A DNA stretch of 16,644 nucleotides from AA29 sp041481445 (GTDB lineage Bacteria; Acidobacteriota; Vicinamibacteria; Fen-336). The notes beneath the pieces were generated by a model that was not told where the DNA came from, searched no databases, and saw only the letters and a program-made list of their open reading frames with translations. Positions 6,600 through 11,862 of the stretch are shown one piece after another. The translations under genes were made by a program, and so were the position numbers. Location: NCBI GenBank assembly GCA_041481445.1, contig JBGPBV010000150.1, positions 1 to 16,644 on the forward strand, in the 5' to 3' direction. Position 1 is the first letter of the stretch. Each line of letters begins with the position of its first letter.

Positions 6600-7160
6600 T
6601 CAGCGCGTCGAGACCATCAGGATCTCGGCAATCTCCTTTGTTCGGTTCTCCCAGAGGCGCGGGGCACGCGCGGGAAGCGTGACCGCGTCACCCGCGACGA
6701 GCGTGTTCTCCTCGTCCGCGAGAGTCAGCGTCACCTCGCCCCTGATCACGAACGCGAACTCCTCGCGGGCCTGCGCATGAGGACGCTTTCCGCTCTTCCC
6801 GCCGGGACCGAAAATCGCGATCATGGGCTCGAGCTTGTGGTTCTGCTTCATGGGCCCTAGGGCCTCGATGTGAGCATCCGTCCAGGTGCTGTCCAGGCGA
6901 TGGCGCTCCTCGACCCGGACGATCAACGGCTCTTCGCCCGTCTCGGCGGCGGCGAAGAACTCACCGAGGGTGACGCCGAGCGCCTCGGCGATCTTGTGGA
7001 GCGACCCCAGCGACGGCGAGACCAGGCCGTTTTCGAGCTGTGAGATGAAGCTCGCGGAGAACCCGGTCTCGGCGGCGAATGCGCGCACGGAGATGCGGCG
7101 GTCCGATCGGAGCCTCCGGATGTGCTCACCTATGACGTGGGGATCGACGACTGTGCTCAT
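6600..7160 (-). CDS. XRE-cupin transcription regulator 2
   Basis: A 186-residue paralogue of regulator 1 with the same design: an XRE helix-turn-helix at residues 10-65 and a single cupin at about 110-185. The recognition region SASFISQLENG is identical in both, so the two could bind the same operator. The same two cupin ligands are replaced (PHAQAREE and PARAPRLWEN), so this loss predates or accompanied the duplication. Differences cluster in the interdomain linker (RVEERHRLDS against RPEGRQRMDS) and early cupin (KQNHKLEPM against TSNHNLEAM), which could mean different ligands. No clear Shine-Dalgarno lies before the ATG at 7160. It diverges from lipoprotein B across a 129-base region with an AT-rich inverted repeat, the usual arrangement for a regulator controlling itself and its neighbour. 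Confidence 0.9.
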   Translation of the reverse strand: MSTVVDPHVIGEHIRRLRSDRRISVRAFAAETGFSASFISQLENGLVSPSLGSLHKIAEALGVTLGEFFAAAETGEEPLIVRVEERHRLDSTWTDAHIEALGPMKQNHKLEPMIAIFGPGGKSGKRPHAQAREEFAFVIRGEVTLTLADEENTLVAGDAVTLPARAPRLWENRTKEIAEILMVSTR

Positions 7161-7210
7161 GGCTTGCTCGATTCTCTCCCGGGGTCGGAGTACAGGCCGG
7201 ATTGACGCGC

Positions 7211-7240
7211 GTTAAGTCTTGCTAAACCACTTAAAATCAA
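7211..7240. promoter_or_regulatory. AT-rich inverted repeat between regulator 2 and lipoprotein B
   Basis: TTAAGT (7212-7217) and ACTTAA (7229-7234) form a 6-bp inverted repeat around an 11-base spacer that includes GCTAAACC (7221-7228). The repeat ends 18 bases before the -35 of lipoprotein B. In a 70% GC genome this AT-rich dyad stands out and is a candidate operator for the XRE-cupin proteins. Confidence 0.45.
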
Positions 7241-7252
7241 CGTGTTATCTAG

Positions 7253-7281
7253 TTGACAGCCCTGCTCGCGCTCACCATAAT
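7253..7281 (+). promoter_or_regulatory. Strong sigma-70-type promoter of lipoprotein B
   Basis: A perfect -35, TTGACA (7253-7258), is followed after exactly 17 bases by CATAAT (7276-7281), five of six matches to the -10 consensus. Predicted transcription start is about 7287-7290, at the ATG itself (7290). No Shine-Dalgarno precedes that ATG. This is the best promoter in the window and implies a leaderless mRNA. Confidence 0.75.
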
Positions 7282-7289
7282 GCGCGCCC

Positions 7290-7793
7290 ATGATCTTGTG
7301 TTCAAGTACTCGGCTGTTCACTGCTTCGTCCCTGCTCGCATGCCTCCTTGCCACCGCGGGCTGTGGCTCCCATGCGGCGGGTCCCACTCCCGCCGCGGCT
7401 ACGGCCGCGACTCCCGCGCCGGCAGCGGGAGGCCCGCAGGCATTCGCGTGCCCGCTCCCCGCCATGACGGACCTCCATAACCAGTGCCCCAAGCTGGATT
7501 CGAAGCTCCTCGACCACGTCAACGCCGCCATCGACACGGTGATGCAGAAGCAGCCGCAGCTCTTCGATTTCAGCGACGTTCACGGCGGGAGCCCGCGGGT
7601 CCTCGATCGGCACGCCTACCAGACGGCGGTGGTGGCGGCGATCAACGCCCAGGGGGGCGTCTGCGCCAAGGACGACAACGAGGAAGTGGCGGTCAAGGTC
7701 ACCAACGACTCCAACGAGCAGTTCAACATCTGGACCTCTGCCGGATACACCCGGCGTTCCTATATCACCACGTGTTTTCCTGCCCAGTTCTAG
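7290..7793 (+). CDS. Lipoprotein B, four-cysteine secreted protein of unknown function
   Basis: A 167-residue predicted lipoprotein. The signal peptide ends in the lipobox TAGC (C25). A Pro/Ala/Thr linker follows (residues 30-48), then a folded domain with cysteines at 54, 66, 125 and 162, suggesting two disulfides. The sequence HAYQTAVVAAINAQGG, followed by C125, then EEVAVKVTNDSNEQFNIWTS and a C-terminal TTCFPAQF, looks like a compact alpha/beta domain. I do not recognise a named family. The ATG at 7290 sits 8 bases past the -10, so translation probably starts on a leaderless transcript. The gene diverges from XRE-cupin regulator 2 and is followed 49 bases later by lipoprotein C, likely in the same transcript. 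A role in envelope or stress response is conceivable but not shown. Confidence 0.8.
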   Translation: MILCSSTRLFTASSLLACLLATAGCGSHAAGPTPAAATAATPAPAAGGPQAFACPLPAMTDLHNQCPKLDSKLLDHVNAAIDTVMQKQPQLFDFSDVHGGSPRVLDRHAYQTAVVAAINAQGGVCAKDDNEEVAVKVTNDSNEQFNIWTSAGYTRRSYITTCFPAQF

Positions 7794-7842
7794 CTCGCGC
7801 CGTGTCGGACCCGTTTGACCCAGAAATCAGGAGGCTGTCTCG

Positions 7843-8748
7843 ATGAAGAGTCGTCCATTGGCCCTCGCCCTCATCGCGGGGTCCCTGATCGCGTCTTTTT
7901 CCAACTGCGGCGGCAGTAAGACCTCATCCAATCCGACGCCGGTGGCGACGCCGACGCCGGCCCCCCAGAGCGTGCACACCGACCTCGGCGGCACCAACTT
8001 CAACGTCCGCCCCGGACGGTCCAACTCCACCAACGTGGACTTTCCGCCGGTGGGGATGCTCGACGTGACCGCGGACTGGCCCGGCGACAGCAACATCCAG
8101 GTCTACGCCACGGACCAGAGTTGCGCGGGCTTCGACGCCGTCACGTCCGGGGGCTGCACGATCCTGGCCAAGGCCGACAGCCCCGGGGCCAAGCCCAAGC
8201 GGATCACGTTCCAGACCCAGAGCGGCAAGATCTACACGATCTGGATCTCGAACGCGGGTACCATCACCGAGCCGGTGAACCTGGTGTTTGGCATCACGAC
8301 CGCCGGCCCCATCCAACAACCCTCGGGCGCCCCCACGCCGTCGCCGTCGAACGCACCGGGCGCTCCCCGGGCGTCGCCGACGCCGCCCGACATGGCAGCG
8401 GGCCCGGTGGCCCAGTTGAAGGCGTACATCAAGACGATCGACACCGGCGGCTTCAACTACCGTCCGGGCGAACAGGACGCCGACGGCAACTGGATCGTCC
8501 ATCCCGGCGAGTTCGTCGTCTTCGACATGACGCAGCGCAACGGCGCCGGGCTCATCTGCAACTGGATAGTGGACCCCGAGTGGACGCTCGACGACCCTGA
8601 CGAGGTCCTCCGTCTCAAGGACAGCAGCACCAGTCCGTTCTTCCTGCGCGTCGTGATCGAGCACAAGGGCCACTTCGAGCTCTACGGCGAGATCGACGGT
8701 ATCCGGTCGAACCTCCTCCGTGTGAGTTCCGTGGCGAACGGGAACTGA
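7843..8748 (+). CDS. Lipoprotein C, PPC-like domain plus C-terminal domain shared with lipoprotein A
   Basis: A 301-residue predicted lipoprotein with a lipobox at SNC (C22). It has two folded parts joined by Pro/Thr/Ser linkers (residues 28-44 and 158-184). The first (about 45-153) resembles a pre-peptidase C-terminal type beta-sandwich: LDVTADWPGDSNIQVYATD, a cysteine pair (C94, C105), then SGKIYTIWISNAG and VNLVFGIT. The second (about 188-297) contains PGEFVVFDMTQRNGAG and ends EIDGIRSNLLRV, matching the end of lipoprotein A. A textbook AGGAGG (7829-7834) lies 8 bases before the ATG, in contrast to lipoprotein B, which suits internal translation initiation in a shared mRNA. The domains suggest binding (carbohydrate, protein or surface) rather than catalysis. 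The PPC assignment is by pattern only. Confidence 0.82.
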   Translation: MKSRPLALALIAGSLIASFSNCGGSKTSSNPTPVATPTPAPQSVHTDLGGTNFNVRPGRSNSTNVDFPPVGMLDVTADWPGDSNIQVYATDQSCAGFDAVTSGGCTILAKADSPGAKPKRITFQTQSGKIYTIWISNAGTITEPVNLVFGITTAGPIQQPSGAPTPSPSNAPGAPRASPTPPDMAAGPVAQLKAYIKTIDTGGFNYRPGEQDADGNWIVHPGEFVVFDMTQRNGAGLICNWIVDPEWTLDDPDEVLRLKDSSTSPFFLRVVIEHKGHFELYGEIDGIRSNLLRVSSVANGN

Positions 8749-8749
8749 C

Positions 8750-8765
8750 CGGGCCGCCCGGCCCG
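8750..8765 (+). terminator. Short GC hairpin after lipoprotein C
   Basis: CGGGCC (8750-8755) pairs with GGCCCG (8760-8765) around the loop GCCC, starting one base after the stop codon. There is no T tract. It may end the lipoprotein transcript or simply protect its 3' end. Confidence 0.35.
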
Positions 8766-8829
8766 AGCAGACTGGATGGTCGAGAGCGGGAGCGGGCCGC
8801 CGGCAGTGACGACGGCGTCACGGGCGAGG

Positions 8830-9999
8830 ATGAGAGTGTCCCTCTGGTGGGGGATCGCCCTCGTCCTCGCCGCCTTCGCGGCCGCCCACGGTCCGCGCCT
8901 CCTGCGCAACCTGCCCAAGCACCACTGGGAGGACTTCCGCCACTTCCGTCACAACCGCGAACAGATCCATTCCCTCGCCGACTGTTTCCGCAAGCCCAGC
9001 GCCTGGGCGGGCGGCGCCGAGGCGACCTATCGCCCGCTCTCCGCCAACCTCTACTACTTCGCCGGCCGCACGCTGTTCGAGAACCGCCCGGAGGCCTACC
9101 ACGCCCTCGACGCCGGCACCTACCTGCTCAACGCCCTTCTCCTCCTGCTGATCTGCCGGGAGTTGCTGCCCGGGCTCGTCGCTCTCCTCCCTCCCCTCCT
9201 GTTCGTCTCGCGGGTCGCGCACGAGCAGGACATCGCCTACACGTCCAACTTCGACACGCTGTCCTACGTGGCGCTCACCCTCACCGCCCTCCTGCTGTTC
9301 GTGCGGGCGCGCCGGCACGAGCGGCGCCTCGGCGAAGCGCTCGCCGTGGCCGCCTTCGCCGTGGCCCTCCTGTGCAAGGAGGCGGCGATCATGTGGCCCG
9401 CCCTCGTGAGCCTCTACGGTTGGCTCTTCGACCGGGCCAGGGCCTGGCGGAAGTACCTGGCGGCCTGGGCGGTGGCCGCGGCGTGGGCCCTCGCCTACCC
9501 CCGGATCCTGCAGGCGCTCTATCCGTCCGACCAGCCGCGGTTCCTTCTCGATTTCTCTCCGGCCGGCATCCTCGCGCGTTACGCCGCCTACCTGGCCACG
9601 TTCGCGAACGGGCTGGTGCCCCGGGTCGACCCGGAAGCCGCGGGTTGGGCGATGCCACCGCAGGTCGCCACGCTGGCCGGCCGGGCGCCCGCGATCGCGC
9701 TGATGGCGGCCCTGGTGGCCTTCGAGATGATCCTGCTCGTGCTCGCGCGGTGGCGGCCGGCGTCGGTCGGCGAGCCCGCGCGCGTGACCGCGTTCGGCCT
9801 GGGCTGGTTCTTCGTCGCCACCTCGCCCTTCGTCGTGTTCGCCGACCGGCTGTTCATGCGCTACTGCTACATGGGGCACGCCGGGTTGGCGCTCGCGGTG
9901 GGCGGCATCGCGATGGGGGCCTGGCAGTCCTGGCACGCGCGTGCGCGCACGGAGCCGCCGGTCACCGCGTCTCCGCGGCCGGTGTCCGCCACGTCCTGA
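8830..9999 (+). CDS. Polytopic membrane protein, GT-C-type glycosyltransferase-like
   Basis: A 389-residue inner-membrane protein with about ten hydrophobic segments. Its motif order resembles TMTC/GT39-type GT-C enzymes, which move sugars from polyprenyl carriers. TYRPLSANLYYF (66-77) corresponds to the YRPL region. HEQDIAYTSNFDTLS (131-145) takes the place of the HPxxxEAV...R.D loop. LCKEAAIMWP (181-190) matches the KE...P helix, and DRLFMRYCYMGHAGLAL (339-355) matches the ERYLY...G segment. The first luminal loop has no clear DE or DD catalytic pair (WEDF at 33-36 is the nearest), so activity is uncertain. It is shorter than typical GT-C enzymes and has no soluble C-terminal domain. The start is uncertain: ATG at 8776, ATG at 8830, or GTG at 8836, which has GAGG six bases upstream. 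I placed it at 8830, where the charged MR precedes helix 1. Confidence 0.72.
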   Translation: MRVSLWWGIALVLAAFAAAHGPRLLRNLPKHHWEDFRHFRHNREQIHSLADCFRKPSAWAGGAEATYRPLSANLYYFAGRTLFENRPEAYHALDAGTYLLNALLLLLICRELLPGLVALLPPLLFVSRVAHEQDIAYTSNFDTLSYVALTLTALLLFVRARRHERRLGEALAVAAFAVALLCKEAAIMWPALVSLYGWLFDRARAWRKYLAAWAVAAAWALAYPRILQALYPSDQPRFLLDFSPAGILARYAAYLATFANGLVPRVDPEAAGWAMPPQVATLAGRAPAIALMAALVAFEMILLVLARWRPASVGEPARVTAFGLGWFFVATSPFVVFADRLFMRYCYMGHAGLALAVGGIAMGAWQSWHARARTEPPVTASPRPVSATS

Positions 10000-10022
10000 T
10001 CGGAGAGCCGGGGCGGCGATTC

Positions 10023-10115
10023 TGGCGGAGAGGGGGGGATTCGAACCCCCGGAGCAGGTTAACCCCGCTCAACAGGTTAGCAACCTGGCCCGTTCGGCCA
10101 CTCCGGCACCTCTCC
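10023..10115 (-). tRNA. tRNA-Ser, anticodon GCU
   Basis: Read on the minus strand, the acceptor GGAGAGG (10115-10109) pairs with CCTCTCC (10033-10027). Discriminator G and an encoded CCA (10025-10023) follow. The anticodon arm is CCAGG-TTGCTAA-CCTGT with GCT as anticodon, decoding AGC/AGU. A long variable arm and the GGTTCGAATCC T-arm are typical of a class II serine tRNA. Confidence 0.95.
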
Positions 10116-10177
10116 GAAGGCCAGAGCAAGGCTATCACGCACTGGGCAAGCCGACCACTTCTTCCCTGGGATCAAGC

Positions 10178-10183
10178 TATAAA
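10178..10183 (+). promoter_or_regulatory. Probable -10 of the tRNA-Ser(UGA) gene
   Basis: TATAAA (10178-10183) is a near-consensus -10 ending 10 bases before the mature 5' end of the tRNA at 10193. No good -35 is visible at 16-18 bases. Confidence 0.5.
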
Positions 10184-10192
10184 ATCACCCCC

Positions 10193-10280
10193 GGAGAGGT
10201 GGCCGAGCGGTTGAAGGCACCGGTCTTGAAAACCGGAGTACCGAAAGGTATCGCAGGTTCGAATCCTGTCCTCTCCGCCA
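10193..10280 (+). tRNA. tRNA-Ser, anticodon UGA
   Basis: The acceptor GGAGAGG (10193-10199) pairs with CCTCTCC (10270-10276). Discriminator G and encoded CCA (10278-10280) follow. The anticodon arm is CCGGT-CTTGAAA-ACCGG with TGA as anticodon, decoding UCA and other UCN codons. The long variable arm (TACCGAAAGGTA) and CAGGTTCGAATCCTG T-arm confirm a class II serine tRNA. It diverges from the tRNA-Ser(GCU) gene 77 bases away and shares its acceptor stem. Confidence 0.96.
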
Positions 10281-10296
10281 GCCACGCGCGTAGCGC

Positions 10297-10665
10297 TCAA
10301 CCGGCGTCGTCCGCCTTCCGCGGGGCGCCGAGGTAGCGCCGCAGGCTCCGCAGGACGCGCCGCACCAGCTCCGGATCGCCGCGCCGCCAGCGGTCCTCCA
10401 CGTCGAGGTCGAACACCGGCCGGTGGAGATCCGGGAAGCGCAGCTTGATCAGCGTCTGGTGGCGGTCCTCCCGCTCGCACATCACGAAGACGCGGTCCGC
10501 CCACAGCAGGAGCTCCCGGGACAGGGGGGTCTGGGCGAAGGGCGCGGTCCCCGCCGACCGCACCTCGTACCGTGGATCGTCGCGGTAGAGGTCCTCCGCC
10601 GTCCGGCTGCGGTCCACGTTGGCGGTGCAGACGAACAGGATGTGCTCGCGGCCGGGGGCGTCCAC
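10297..10665 (-). CDS. Low-molecular-weight protein-tyrosine-phosphatase-like protein
   Basis: A 122-residue cytoplasmic protein of the small LMW-PTP-like group. The phosphate-binding loop is C13-TANVD-R19-S20, a correct CX5R(S/T). It follows the first strand HILFVCTANVDRSRTAE, as in the family. SAGT (37-40) and WADRVFVMCEREDRHQ (55-70) are also typical. Full LMW-PTPs carry a DPY/DPW general-acid loop near the end. Here the corresponding part reads FDLDVEDRWRRGDPEL, like the short group with D-I-P-D...D-P-E-L, so catalytic competence is likely but not certain. Translation starts at a GTG (10665). A -10-like TAGAAT (10676-10671) ends five bases before it and there is no Shine-Dalgarno, suggesting a leaderless mRNA. 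It diverges from the GAF-domain gene across 59 bases. A longer frame up to 10690 in another register is a shadow. Confidence 0.8.
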   Translation of the reverse strand: MDAPGREHILFVCTANVDRSRTAEDLYRDDPRYEVRSAGTAPFAQTPLSRELLLWADRVFVMCEREDRHQTLIKLRFPDLHRPVFDLDVEDRWRRGDPELVRRVLRSLRRYLGAPRKADDAG

Positions 10666-10724
10666 ATCCCATTCTAAAGGGGCGCGCCACGCCGCACGCT
10701 CTGCTAGACTCCTGTCAACTCCGC

Positions 10725-11822
10725 ATGAATACGGAACGGCTGCTCCGGGAGGTCGAGAAGCGACTGGCCCACCTCTCGGACTCCGACCGCGCGGAGGCGC
10801 TGGACGCCGTGCGCGAGGAGATCGGGCGCGAGCGCCGCCGGTTCAGCCTCTCCGGCAGCGTGGAGGTCGAGCGCGAGCGCCGGGCGGAGGCGGAGACCCT
10901 GCGCGAGATCCTGGAGGCGATCAACCGCCAGGCCAGCCTCGACCAGACGATCGAGGAGGTCCTCAAGCAGCTCTCGCGCCTCGTGGTCTTCGACTCCTGC
11001 TCGCTCGGCCTGCTCCACGCCGACGGCTCCCTCCGCATCATCGCCTCGCGGGGGTTCGCGGACCCCGGGCGGGTCAAGGGCATGTCCTTCCAGTCGCCCC
11101 TCCACGAGGCCCTGCGCCACGGACGCTCCGCGCTCACGCTGGCCGACGTGAGGACCGAGCCGCGCTTCACGCAGGTCGAGGGCGCGGAGCCGATCCGGTC
11201 CTGGGCGGCCATCCCGCTCCTCGTCGAGGGCGAGGTCCTCGGCGTGCTCTGCCTCGATCGCCACCGGGTCGAGCCCTTCGAGGAGGAGGACCTGCACCGC
11301 GCCAAGGCGGTCGCCTTCTCCGCCGCCGCCGCCATCCGCAAGGCCCAGCTCCTGGACAAGGTGCGGCGCTACGCCGCGCTGATGGAGCGGGTGGTGCAGG
11401 TCGACGAGGCGGTGTTCGCGGGCCGCGCGCCCACCGAGCTGGCCCGCATCATCCTCGACGGCGCCATGCGCGTGGGCGCGTACACCGGCGGCGTCCTCGT
11501 CATCGAGGACGCCGGCGGACCGAGGGTGGCCGCGCGCAGCGAGGGCACCCCGGCCACGGAGATGCCGGTGCCGGCCGCGCTCCTCACCCGCGCCGCCCGC
11601 CGCCTCTCGTCGGAGCTCTCGGACGACCTCGCGCCTTCCGTGGGCCTCGACAGCCAGGCCCTGTTCCTCGTCCCCGTGGCCACTCCCAAGGTGCACGTGG
11701 GGACGCTGGTGCTGGCCGATCCGGACGGCGAGTCGGCCGACGACCTCCTCATGGAGGCCTACGCCTCCCGGGCGGCCGCGGCCTGGGTCCACGCCATGGG
11801 GTACGCTCGACCCGCCCCTTGA
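10725..11822 (+). CDS. Double GAF-domain sensor protein without an output domain
   Basis: A 365-residue soluble protein. Residues 1-70 are charged and helical, probably a coiled coil (EVEKRLAHLSDSDRAEALDA, VERERRAEAETLREILEAI). Residues about 71-205 are a clear GAF domain (SLDQTIEEVLKQLSRLVVFD at the start, AAIPLLVEGEVLGVLCLDRH in the core). Residues about 235-355 look like a second, diverged GAF-type fold (ELARIILDGAMRVGAYTGGV, SQALFLVPVATPKVHVGTLV). No kinase, GGDEF, phosphatase or HTH domain follows, so it must act through a partner. The ATG at 10725 begins the family-like MNTERLLREVEKRL. Extending upstream runs into the divergent phosphatase gene. A -10-like TAGACT (10705-10710) lies before the start. 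The amidohydrolase operon begins 40 bases downstream on the same strand. Confidence 0.85.
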   Translation: MNTERLLREVEKRLAHLSDSDRAEALDAVREEIGRERRRFSLSGSVEVERERRAEAETLREILEAINRQASLDQTIEEVLKQLSRLVVFDSCSLGLLHADGSLRIIASRGFADPGRVKGMSFQSPLHEALRHGRSALTLADVRTEPRFTQVEGAEPIRSWAAIPLLVEGEVLGVLCLDRHRVEPFEEEDLHRAKAVAFSAAAAIRKAQLLDKVRRYAALMERVVQVDEAVFAGRAPTELARIILDGAMRVGAYTGGVLVIEDAGGPRVAARSEGTPATEMPVPAALLTRAARRLSSELSDDLAPSVGLDSQALFLVPVATPKVHVGTLVLADPDGESADDLLMEAYASRAAAAWVHAMGYARPAP

Positions 11823-11862
11823 GCCTTTCTCCGCCATGACCCCGGACCGAAAAGGAGTCGCC

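Noticed and set aside
7794..7842. TTGACC at 7815-7820 as a separate promoter for lipoprotein C
   Set aside because: No -10-like hexamer is found 16-18 bases downstream, where the ribosome binding site and start codon already lie. Cotranscription with lipoprotein B is simpler.
10008..10214. Peptide-like translation GGDSNPRSRLTPLNRLATWPV and similar
   Set aside because: It is a translation of the antisense strand of the tRNA-Ser(GCU) gene, a well-known source of false proteins in databases.
10172..10300. Peptide-like translation EDRIRTCDTFRYSGFQDRCL on the minus strand
   Set aside because: It is the reverse complement of the tRNA-Ser(UGA) gene read as protein, not a gene.
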